A model generated the notes under the pieces. The model ran no database searches. It was not told the DNA's origin and saw only the letters and a list, made by a program, of their open reading frames with translations. From NCBI GenBank assembly GCA_005281725.1, contig SSBO01000002.1, forward strand, positions 1,986,822-2,050,821: a stretch of 64,000 nucleotides of DNA, written 5' to 3'. The DNA comes from Wuchereria bancrofti. Taxonomy: Eukaryota; Nematoda; Chromadorea; Rhabditida; Onchocercidae. The position numbers and the translations under genes are program-made. How positions within the stretch are numbered: position 1 is the stretch's first letter; every line of letters begins with the position of its first letter. Shown here piece by piece: positions 1 through 12,834 of this stretch.

Positions 1-1
1 T

Positions 2-903
2 GCCAGTTATTTAATTTCCCAAAAACGAGTTGATCCGAAACGATTATGTATTATGGGTAGCTCAGCAGGCGGTTATCTTCTTCTTGCTACTATTTTAAAA
101 TCTAATTTATTTTCTGCGGCAGCCTCACTTTACGGTGTGAGCGATTTAATTGGTTTGGCGAAAGTGAGTTTGAATTTGGAAACAATCAGAAACAATCAAT
201 GAATTAATTCGATCTTATTGAATGCAGATTGTTTATATGCATATGATTTAAAAAAAAAAAAAACTTCATTCAGGATACTCATAAATTTGAGCTTGGTTAC
301 AATGAACAGCTCATTGGAAAGTTTCCGGAAGAGAAAGCTCTTTATGAGCAAAGGTCACCATTAAGTCACCTTGATCAGCTTTCAACACCAGTTGCATTTT
401 TCCATGGTGAAGAGGATCCTGTAGTACCACTTACGCAAAGTATGCAATTGTATAAGGCACTAAAAATGAAAGGAGTACCCACTTCACTAACTGTTTTCCC
501 AGGTAATTTTGAAAAGATTATTTGTTGTGGAGAAAGAATTATCTCTTACTCAGCAAAATCGTAAAGTGCTATATGCGAAAAATAATATCTATTTCGCATC
601 TTTTATGTTACATGCATTTTGTAACCTGGAAATTTGATATGATTTTGAATTGTTCAACTGTTTAAATAATCATTTTAGGTGAAGCTCATGGCTTTAAGGG
701 ATCTTTTGCGAATGAAGTGACAATGAGTGGTTTCTATTACTTTTTTTCTCGTATGCTGGGCATTAAGCCTTCAGTGGAAAGTCAGGTAATTTCTGCGACA
801 CTTTTTTCTTCGTGTTATTAATAATCCTGGATTTGTAAGAAAAGATTAATTGCAGATTCAAATTGAGAATTTATCGAAATCACAAAAAGAGAAAAGTCGG
901 TAA
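2..903 (+). CDS. S9-family prolyl oligopeptidase, C-terminal part (5' end off window)
   Basis: Four exons, 2-163, 274-502, 679-785 and 856-903 (stop TAA), keep one frame across three GT-AG introns. The protein is the catalytic alpha/beta-hydrolase end of an S9 serine peptidase. The nucleophile motif GSSAGGY is in exon 1, the acid motif HGEEDPVVP in exon 2 and the histidine motif GEAHGF in exon 3, so the Ser-Asp-His triad is complete and in the usual order. Family members cleave short peptides after proline or remove acylated or dipeptidyl N-termini; the substrate cannot be told from this part. The stretch from SLYGVSDL to the RSPL region resembles the acylaminoacyl-peptidase/DPP-like S9 subgroup, which is common in bacteria and also present in animals. 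The last exon adds a short charged tail. The beta-propeller and N-terminus lie before position 1. Family assignment is firm, subgroup is inference. Confidence 0.88.
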
Positions 904-2299
904 ACAGATAATTTGCTGCTATTTATCAGCTGCAATAATAATTCGTTACATGTTCTATGATATAATAACTAATTAAATATTTGATTTGTTTGCAATTATT
1001 TGTCCACTTTACCACCCGAATATCTGATCATTTTGCAGATACCATTATCCGCATTTAGTCAAACCAATACGATAATTTTGGTAAGACTGAGGACCAGTAA
1101 TTGTCCTATCATAAGAAGATTAATAATAGGACCTTTTGGAATTTTGAAAAAAAAAATTAACACTATATTTACACATAGAGACACACACCCATAAAGAGGG
1201 AAGGAGACAACATACTTTACATTTAACGGAGAAAAGTATATATATGCGATACAATTTCGTACTCATATTAAACTATCATTCAAAATCGAAATAGAATTTA
1301 AAAAATAGTAAAGCGAAAAATACACGTCAAATATGAAGTGAAAAAATAAAATAAAATAACGAAAAAAAGAACGAGAAGAGGAATTAATAACGCAGAAATG
1401 AGAACAGAAAAAAAAATATAATTAAAAAAAAATAGCATAAAGGGCAGATTTCATATGATACTGAATACGGAAAGATATATAAATAAATAAACACTACTTT
1501 AAGCCCTTATCTACAACAAATAATCAAAATAGGAATATCAACAATTTAGCAATGACCTCGACGCATTCCTGAATTATTGTTACGATGTAACCACTTATGT
1601 ACGTTCATATTTTTTAATTTCTAAATTATCTAGTAATGCTCTATCGAGACTATATCTCGATGGTGTAAATGCTAAAAGAAATTCCGTTAGAGTTAAAGGT
1701 CAAGTTAAAGATCAGTTAAAGGTCAATGTTCTACTATAGAATATATGCGCTACTGTGGACTATTTGACAATATCTTCTACATCATTCGCTATAATTAATA
1801 GTTTAATAGCAGACGGAAAGACTGTGAAAAGATGTATCAATGAGACCAAAAGACGGATAATGTAATAAATAAAACTGAAATGGAATGTAAACCTTCAGTC
1901 TCATTACAACTACTAAAATTAAACACCACAAGAAAGAATTCTCCAGGATTCTATAAAAAATATCGCATTCAAAGGAATAATTCTTCCTTGAAGAGATTAT
2001 TTTTTATCAGAAATTACCTGTTACACTTAAATTCTGAGCTTGAAATACAATTTGAAGCAAAAAAAAGAAAAAAAAGAATTAAAATGAGAGACTAGTTAAT
2101 AATAAAATAATCTTCGTAATGTTAGTAAAAAGTAGAAACATAAACATAAATCAATCCTAATGCTGAAATATATATCTGATGGCCAAGTCATTTTACTTTT
2201 CAATATTACAATTATTTCCATAACTTATAATAGGCTCAGGGTACGAGTGAACAAGAAAGACACTATCCTAATGCAACAATAAAAAAAAAAAATGTCAAA
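904..2299. other. Convergent intergenic region without a gene
   Basis: This stretch lies between the 3' ends of the S9 peptidase (+) and the GRAF-like gene (-) and should hold both 3' UTRs. It is AT-rich. Open frames at 1000-1194 and 1880-2095 have low-complexity translations without family resemblance or splice context, so I see no gene here. Confidence 0.6.
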
Positions 2300-5200
2300 T
2301 TATGGGAGTGGTTCGACATAATTCGCTGGAATAAGACCAGTTTTTCCGTTTAAAGTTCCAATCAACCAACCATCTTCTTTTGATTCATAAACTATAAAAA
2401 AATTAAAATTTAAGATTTTGCTAGAGATGATTCAAGTTAGAAAGATCAAAAAGCACTATATATTAACTAGAATAAAGAATTGTAACACATGTCATAGTAA
2501 AAAAGGTGAGTTAAGACCAGTTGAACTCTAGTTTATGTTTCATTTCAACTTCTTTTAGAATATAAAGCATACAATTTTATAATTCGTAAAAACGGATTAT
2601 TCTAAGTGATGAAAACGATCATTACAAATGCACATAACATTAGACTTACAAGCTTATACAGCTTACCGTATTACTAAAAAATTTATTCAAAATAGATCGT
2701 ATTCTGGCATTAAATTTAAAGACACTTCAAATATATAAGTATTAAGAGAGAAGTAATACCTAGAATAAATATTAGCTAATCTAGCATCAAATACATCAAA
2801 TATACTCTTAAGAAGCAAAAAAAAAAAAAAACTAGCCATTAGTAATAATTTGTCCAGGCTGAAAAGACAATTCGGTATTATGACCTGCTGTGCATGCATA
2901 AAGTGTTTTCACTCGCCGACTGGAAATTTTTAAATTCGTAAAAAAAAATAATGAGCAATAATAAGTACGATTATTCATCATATCAATTTGTGATGCCTAT
3001 TTTCCATTGCTATCATTTTGTAAAAGCTCAACTCTACACGATTGCTGGCTAACCAGCAGTTATCGTTATATCAAATTAATGTTTAAAATTTAATGCCACG
3101 AAAATTTATGGGAATAGTTGAAACGAAATAGTTCTGAAATTTTCAATATTATTGTTAACCAATTCATAACTTTTATAATTTGAAGGCTAATAAAAATTAG
3201 TGATAAGTTTAATCTCTTCTTATCAAATTTGCTAAAAAATTAAAAAGAAAGAAACAAAGGGGAGAAAAGTCATGCATAAGAAGATAAAGGAATCAGCTAG
3301 TTATTTCATTCATTTGCTGAATTATTTTTATTAATACTATAAAACCTTATAAAAAAAGTGTGAAAATGCATGCAAATTGCCTTCTTTGATTAAAAACTTC
3401 AAATTACCAAAATCCATTAAAAAAAAATAAATAAATAAAAACCTAAAGTATTACATCTTATAGGTGACTTTTTAATACCTTGGTTGAAGTGCTCCCAAAG
3501 TATGAGTATATGTGAACAATGGTGAAACCCTGAGATCACTGATAAGCACCTCGGTAACAGTAGGGGTACCATCGCAAACATTAATATCATCCGTGACATC
3601 TTCGTTGTCTGGCAAATTGACATTTTTGGACTGTCGCGATAATTCAAGACAACGATGTTGCTGATATTTTGACACGGATAAAGGTGATATTTTACGACGT
3701 CCACTACAACAGTTATTGGTGTTTGTGGAAAATAAATTAGAAGCTGTGATGAAACTGAAACTGTGAGTGAAATACGGAAAATTATTTAACTTATTTCAAT
3801 GAAAAAACGACACAGAAAGTAACAGTTATTTTTAAAGTGAAAAAAAGAAAAAGAAGCAAATAAAGCATTTGACAAGTGGAGAAAAGTTATGTTATATTGT
3901 TTCCGATATTATATTGAAAAATATAAAAGTTATTTACAAACACGAACAAACACGCATAAAACTGAAGAAAAAAACTGAAGTGTAAGTGGAATGTTATCAC
4001 CAAGACATCACTTCCTTCTAACTATATCCGTTAATTTTCGATATTAACTTACGAATGGAAAACATGAAACTAGCTAGATATTAGTAAGATCACTCGAACT
4101 TGAAACCAAGATAACCTTTAGTGAACTTTCTTTTCCTTTTTTGTCTTCACCTGTATTCTTTTTTTGCTAATCATTACTTTTCGTTGACTTTATTAAATTA
4201 TACTGAAAAATTTTGTGCAAACTTCTGTACGAAAATTTTGCTATGCTTTTGTTAAAAATTTAAGAATGAAAATTCGTAGAATAATCCAAAAAATTTTTCC
4301 TATAATCATCATTTACAGAAGATGCGCCTGAGTTAGTATAACATGCTTATAACTATTATGCAAAACAAACATTAAAAACAAACAAATGTAAGCAAGAAAG
4401 GATAGATTATGTAAATAGTGCAAAAAAAGAAAAAAAAAATGAACAGCAGAAATTTCAAAAATTACAAACTTACGATTCAGAAGAAAATGGATTATATGCT
4501 GGAGCGTACGATGTGTTCAATTTGGCTGAAATTATGAATATCAATGATGATAACAACAATAAATATAATTTTATTTTGTTTACTAAAAATTACATTTGCA
4601 ATATGTCGCATCATTTCTTAGGCTTTGTACAAAAAGCTAAGCAATTGATTACTAAAACTTTGCTTCAAAACATTTAATAAGTAAACAAACGATATGTTTA
4701 ATAAAACAAATGAATAAAAGTTCTACCTTCTTATTACAGGTAGCTATTTTTAAGATTCAAAAAAAAAAAAATTGCTCAGTTTTGACTGAAGCTCTGTAAT
4801 AAAAATCAAATTTTCCATTCTACAATATTTATAAGAAATAGAAGCTTCCAGCTTTTGTGCCAATTTAGAACTAAAGAATTTTACAGCAAATAAGAAATTT
4901 TAATCTTCTAATTTACAAAAAAAAAAATAGTACCTCTGGAGGTGGTAGAATGCCGTTCCTGAACAATTTTAGGATAATGATGACGAAACCGTTCATTTGA
5001 TAATGGTTCCGAACCAATGCTTGCTGAATTCAACGATTCCCAACTTTCTGCACATTTTTTCCCAACTGATGTTCGACTTTCATGTTCTGTTGCACCTCTG
5101 AAATTTGGATTTTAAATATAAATAAAATTATTTTAATAAATGCTTACTGTGGCGTAAAGAAATTCATTCGCATATTAATCTCTAATAATATGAGATGAAG

Positions 5201-8200
5201 ATTATAATCTTTTGCCAATTTTTCTATTAGAAAAATATCCTTGTTTAATGATAGGTTTTTTTGCTATAAAATATCCTATAAAAATACAAATTAAAGAATG
5301 AGGATTATAAAAAAAAAATTTGTTATTGGCAAATAACCATACTCATTTAATAAATCAAATACTGCTAAGATTTGCAGTAAAACTTCTAGTCATTTTTGGA
5401 AATATATTTTAATTTAAATTTTATATTTCTAATAGTAATTTTGGATTTGAATTTTTTTTTTTTTCATATGAAGTTGAACAAACCGTAGATGAGCAGTAGA
5501 TGGTCCATGTAAGGGTTGTCTCATTTGACATTTTGTGGTATTCTGTGTAAGTGCGGAAGATGAACAAGTCAAACTATTTTTAGCTATTGGTGTGACAGGA
5601 GATGTTCCAGCAGAAGTACTCGGCTTATTGTATGCTATCATTGAACGATTCGATGAACTCATATTTAAATCTTCAAAATTTCTTATTATAATCCAAAAAC
5701 GTATACATAAATTAAAATGCTTAATAGTCAATTCTTGCTTTTCTATTATTTATCATTCACATATGTAGAAAATATTTTTCTGTTAATTTAATTTTGCTAT
5801 GCAAATATGAAATTGATTAATAATTTTAGCAGCATAAGCACAAAATGTGTTCATAATGGCTTTACTGAAGATAAATTGAAATCATATAGATGATAAATCA
5901 AGAAATGCAAAAATTTTAAAATAATATAAAACCAGCAAAGAATCTTTCAAAAATTTCTCCATATCAAGATAAGGTTAATTATGGAGAGAAAAAAAAATTT
6001 AACCTTAATAATGCAAAATATAGTAATAAATGATAAATAAAAACAGACCATCATTACTGTCAGCGTAACAATATGGCACTCTGTCGTAAATAGGAGGAGG
6101 ACGTTGACATTTAGTTGAAGTGGCAATTGTTTGTGGACGCTTGCTGGAAATTAATGCACCTTCTGCTTGCGATCTGTAACAATATTTACATGTTTTCTTT
6201 TATCAAAATTGTTTTTAAATATTCTTTTGTAATAATTTCTTAAAATTTAATTTAACTCCATTTGAACAATCATATACTATGTTTGTCGTGTTTTAACTTC
6301 CAATCTTTACCTCCAACACAATCTTCACTTCCTTCTTTTACGTATAAGTCATTCACCAATGAATGACAATCACTAATTCATATAATCAACGAAATATTAC
6401 CTAATCACCTAATTAATTTCATTTCTCTTATGTTCATAATTCAGTGTTAATTAATTGAAATTTATTCTTCATACAATCACTTTTTTTACAAAATTGTATT
6501 GAGCAAAAAAAAAGAACCATCAAAGATGAATTACCGCTTTTCTTCTTGAGAAATTGATAGAGTTTGCTGCTTTGATAAAGCAATAGAAGAGTCAGTACCA
6601 GTTTCTCCGAAAGAAGAGCTTTCACTTATCAATTCCTCCTGATCGTTAGTCCTCGCTGGACAAGGAATATTATCAATTTCTATCGGTTTATTTTTAAATA
6701 TCTGCAAAAAAAAAAGAAAAAAATACCAACATTCTACCAAAATTCTTAAAATTAACTTTCAAAGAAAAAAAATTAATAATTCTTCAAAACAGCCAAGGTG
6801 GTCAAAAAAAAAAACAGAAATAATAAACAAACATATGCCCAAGAAAAATATTCATGTAACAACTTATAACTTCCTGTACCACTTTTTTTTTTATTAAAAT
6901 TAAACAGATCAATAGTATTAAAAGAACTTCGAAAACTTTTTTTTTTCTTAGCAATTTCTTATCTTTAACAATTCCTAAATGAATTGAATGTATTATTTTT
7001 CTGGTTTTATCACCTCCTCCTCCTCTCTCTGTTTCTATCATTAAATCCCTTTTAATTAGTAAGTTTAATCTTGGACAAGACCTCTTTATTAATATACAAC
7101 AAATATTAAAAGAGCTAACGAGATCATAATTTGCAATGAGCACTTCGACAACTACGTTACAAAATTTGATATCCATAATTGCTGCCATTGTTTCCTCTTT
7201 TGGCCTTAATAATGTTGGCCCAAAACAAACAGCAAGATTACCTACTGTCATCAAATTTTCACTGGAGCGATTTGCCACTCTACAATTTAACAAAAAGAAA
7301 CATGAAATAAAACTGAAAATAAATTGAAAAAAAAAATTCATACACAATTAAGTGAAGCAATCACAATTAATTGCAAATAGTAGTACAGTTTTTCTTAATA
7401 TCACCACCTAATATACATCTTATATTAATTAAATTTGATAATTTGTTACTTCTTTGAATTTAATGCAGAATTTAATTTTTATGACTAAAAGATTATTTTT
7501 TTTTTCTTCATCTTTTTTAAAAAGCTTAAGAAATTTACTTCTTAAGATGTTCAATAATAATTTGCAACATCTCGAAATGTATTTGCGGTAATTTATAGAC
7601 AAAATAGTGAATGTAGGAGACACGTGTCTTTGAATCCATTTTGGCGGCATTAATAAAATGAGGATGTAAGTCAAACGTCATAAGTGGTTCTGGTAAATTC
7701 CTGAAAAATATAATCCTTATATTAAGATTTAATTATAAAAAGCTGAGTCAGATAAATTACTTTAGTATCTCGTGAGAACTCGAATGTCTATGATGTTAAA
7801 TCAAATATTATCAGTGGTTGTTGCATAAATGCTATGCTTCAAAATTAAATATTCACTGGTTGTTGCATAAATGCTATGCCTCAAAATTAAATATTCACTG
7901 GTTGCGTAAATTCTATGCCTCAATTTATCAATTTCGTCATTTCATTTCAACCGTTAGAAAAATGCTTTCATGTCAAACACAATTATCACAATTTTCAATA
8001 AAGTTATAAATCGTAATGCTACAAGTGCAAAGAATCAGACAGAGTTAAAGTAAAGTAAATCCTTGGTCATAAAAAAAAAACTAAATATGATTAGGACATT
8101 TAGCCTTTGATTGTGATTAGCATTACAACATGCTAAAAAATATAAACCTTAAAAAAGTTTTAAGAGCGCTTGACAATGTTTTAATCTCCCATTCATCATC

Positions 8201-11200
8201 TGTAAAGCTAAGTTTGTCATACATGGAACGCCGTTTGTCTAATCCAATTTGCAATAATTTCTGCACTTTAGATGTAACACCACAATTTCGATATAATCCT
8301 TGCTCACATATTCCTAAAAAATTTTTAAACATTTTTTTGACAAAAATATACTACAAATTAATATATATTTTCATATTTATACTTCTCACTGATTAGAGAA
8401 TGAAGAAATGACAAGAAAAGATAAGCGAAAATATTTGGACAGTTAACAAGTTGCAAAAGAAAATTTCTTCAATTTTCAAATTATAATATAAATTTAAAAA
8501 CCGAGCAATGAGGTTTTTCATTGTTAGTTTAATACATATGCCACTTCTGCATGTTCGCTGTTTAAATTTGTAGTAAAAAAACTAATTTACGATTCTTTTT
8601 AAGCGCACCAGCATATAGCGAATAAAATGATCTTTTAAATGAAGTTGAAATTTTTAGTTTTTCCAATAATATAGCACAAAAAAGTCAAGAATTACAGTTC
8701 ATCACTCCGAAAATATTTATACTTAGTAATCATAGAATTAAAATCCTTTCCACATCTTCAATAATAATAATTATTTAATTTAATTTATTCTTCAGTCTGA
8801 AAATGAAGGAAAAGTGCAAGAGAGAGAAAAAAAAAAGAGTTCTATTTTTTGAAAGCAAAAGTGCCATTATCACTTGAAAACAAATAATTAATTTGCAAAG
8901 GAAAGGAAAAAATAAATGATGCCATAGAAAAAACAGATGTTAAGCTAAAGCTATAAGTTTAGAAAAGTTTAATTAGTCATAACATACCGTCTAATGTAAT
9001 ATTTACACTTCAACGCATTAAATAAGAATTATCCTTACTGTAAAAGTGTCACAATATATCAATTTTTTGTTCTTAATCAATCGATAAAATGAAGAAATTA
9101 GTATAATGAGTCAAAAATACAATAGGTTGATCAAATTTTAATAAGTTAATATGGTAAGTTCTAAAAAAAAAATTCTATGATAATTAAATTAAAATTGCCT
9201 AAGTGAAAGAGCTATTACCAATCATTGCTAATAATGATAGCAATTTATCTTCTCAAAACATCAACAACTGACAATATTATATCGCTTTTCAAATAGCATA
9301 ATTTTACATTTAAAAATATAATTTCAAATTTGATAACACAAAATTAAAACGTTTGCGAAAATTCTTTATGCACCATTTAAATTTCAAATTTGATTTTTAA
9401 CTTCTCTTCAAAATTCACAAACCTTTTTCTTCGATTGCTTCTATACATTTTCGTACAAAATCGAAACCACTATCATCCAGAACTGCTGCAAAAAAGAAAA
9501 ATTACCAATAAATAAATATATCTAATCAAGATCAAATTTAAAGAAAAAAAAATTTTTTCATTTTAAATAAAAATTAAAAAAAAAAAAAAAAGTACCATGA
9601 CATTCATCCAATACAAATGCCGGTAAAAATGCACTACCACAATATACAGCTCTTAAACCTTGGGTTAAATTGTAACTTGTTGAGGTACGATCAAGACGAT
9701 TAGTAATACCCGAAGAATGGGTAAAGTCTGCGTATGAAGAACGCATAGAATGTTTAATAAAGCAGAAAATGAATAATTAAGAATAGAATAGTGAAGAAAA
9801 TAAAAACAATTTCATTCAGAAAAATGTATGATTAAAGATAAATTTTATCATTTATGATAATATCATCAAAGCAGTAATACTACTACTATTATTATTGATA
9901 TTTGTTGTTGTTGTTGTTGTTTGGCTGCTGATGTTAGGATTTCTTTATGAAACTGAAACCAATGATGATGTCTAAAGAGGGGGAAAAAAAAAGCTTAATA
10001 AGCATTGGATATATATTTTCAATCTATCTTTTTAGATCTCTAAATTCTTTTAAAATTTAAGCCTCTATGAAGTATTGAATTTCTTCCACACACTCTAAAT
10101 CTTTCTTTTTGCTTTTCAAAATGACGTCAATAATGAAGATTAGCATAACTAACTAATATGCGACATGAAAATGAATCTTTGAAATAAGTGAGAGTATGCA
10201 CTTTTATAACTGAAAATTTCTTTCGTAAAAACATTCCCTTACAATAATAATGTTATACCTTTTTTTTTTTCAAGATTTTACAACTATAATGATGATAATT
10301 TATCAATTTTGTTAAAGATAAATATTTTCATTCATTCTATATCAAATAATAATAATAATAAGCAAATAATATCGTTGACGTTGTGAAATATTCGGAAAGG
10401 TATGAAATTAAATTCTATGAACGATTTCAATAAATGTTGTTATTTACCGCATTTATTTTCCAAAATATCATCCATATGTAGAATTTAGTGTCAAAAAATT
10501 AATTAAACCTAATATGTACCTATGCATTTCACATAACCAACAGTTCATTCTATATCAAAATTTTGATAAAGATTTGTATTTAAATATATTTCATATTATT
10601 TGAAGATTTATCTGTCATCCTATCAAGGTACCAAAAGAATAAACTTATATGGTGGCATAATGAAACAAAGAAATGTGAGTAAAAGTAAAAACTATTATTA
10701 TATGTTAAAGATATATAAAAATAGCTAGGTAGTAATATACGATGTTATATAGTTTATAATTATTAAACTTAGCACTTCTATTAGTTAATGTTAGAAATTT
10801 AGGAATATTCCGACAAGAGAAAAAATTCCAATTATTAAGTTTGATATGATTCAGTTAAAAAAAAAATAAAAAAAATAAAAATTTCTCTCTTTCAGAAGGA
10901 AAAGTAGTTCTGGAGCAAATGAAAATTTCGAATGAAACATTTTAAGATAAAATTTAGAAGAAACCATATGTGCACCACTGTTCTTAAAACTTAACAAGCA
11001 GATCGCATTATATTCCTAAAAAAAAAAAAAAAAGATATATGCTTATGTTTTCATTCAATTCCATCTCTCAGCTACAAAATTATGTTGAGAAGAGAGAGAG
11101 CAGCAATTATTTTACAAAATCAGGTAAGTCTAAAATTTAAATAAAAATGCTGAAGATAAGTGTAAACTATTAACATTTGGGGAAATAAATGATGATTTTT

Positions 11201-12803
11201 GCAACTACCGTAGCGATTAGGCCAAATAATAAAAGCGACAATTGTATAAAATAAAATGAATGTCAACAAGAGATAAACAAAATTCCATAAATATGCTAAA
11301 TCCACAATTTTATGTGATTGTTTGATGTTTTACATGTTAGTATGAAAATTACTTCAAACAATAAATGAATTATATTCTACAAAGCTTTTAGCAGTTATTC
11401 TAGTTGAAAGAGAAGATAATGTGTCGCATCAACTTTGGTCAATCAACAATCAGTCACCATCTCAATGCTTCCTTAAATTTTCGTATATTGATGAATGAAA
11501 TATATGAAATTGCATAGCAATTGTCACTTATAACTAACAATAAAATGACTAAAAAGAATTTCATTTAAAAAAAAGAGTTAATGAAATTTGACAATAGGTT
11601 AAAAATGTAAAATCACCATCATTCTGTAAATTTTTCGTTAATAATTCTAATTAATTAATATTATAGCAACAGGATCTCCTCTATTTATCATAAGAAAATA
11701 GAAGCTGCTCTCTCGATTAATTTCTTGCAAATTAAACAAATGATTTTGTAATAAAACCATTCTGAATTTGAAATCTTCCCTTGTAAACTGTATTTTGTAC
11801 ATAAAAATTCCAGCTCCAAAATTTTTACAATCAATATTAATGGTCAAATTGACCAATTCATTATTTAGTTATTTATTGATTGAATACTTCTATAATCATT
11901 GATATATAAGTAAGTATTCTTTTATTATTATTATTATGGATAATAATTTTATTTTCAGTAATAGTAAAACAAACTATCACAAAGAAAATAATTCTTCGTA
12001 ACACAGTTTTATAATATAAAGTGAAACATTCTTGCCATAAATTATATACGTTTATATATTCAAACTTAACACTAAAAAGTAAATCAGATAACATGAATTA
12101 TACATATATTATAAATTAATTTTGAAAAATATTTTTAAAAGAGCCTAAATTAAGATTAAATTTTTTCAAGCTCCAAAATTTTTACAATCAATATTAATCG
12201 TCAAATTGTCAAATTAATATTAATAGTCAAGAATATTACCCACTTAATGTATTACATTTAATGTAAATTTAACGAAATAAAGAATGTACACATGCACCCA
12301 AACCAAACCGTCTACAAAAAAACCAACAAGTATCTAATTTTGTATGGATTTCTCGTTGAAAATTTCAAATTGAATCAATACATTTACTCAAGCATATGCA
12401 AAAAATAATTCTCGAATTCTACCTCAATTAAATACAAAAAAATATTTCCAAAGGTATATTTCTCTGAAATGTTAACATTTGGTTAGCAATGACAGCTTGC
12501 TGCTATGTAATTCAAAATGTGATAATACAAATGAAAGCATGTAAACATGAGCATAAAAATTGAGACGAAGAATCAAACAAATATTTGAGGTGTAATTGAA
12601 TCGTTCTATCGATCATGGAACAAAATTATTTTAAAATTGTTATAATTTACCATATTCTATTAAATGTAATAGAATATAAGGAAGTAAACAGCAATCAGCG
12701 TTATGTAATGAATACGCTTCTAGTACTTCTATTAATTCTTTTTTTTTACCACTAGCTCATCATCCAAAAATAACTATGAAAACAGCAATAGCAGCAAAAT
12801 CAT

Positions 12804-12834
<31 letters not shown>

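Noticed and set aside
1879..1905. miR-1-like start TGGAATGTAAA
   Set aside because: Matches only 11 bases of the mature sequence and lacks a convincing precursor stem.
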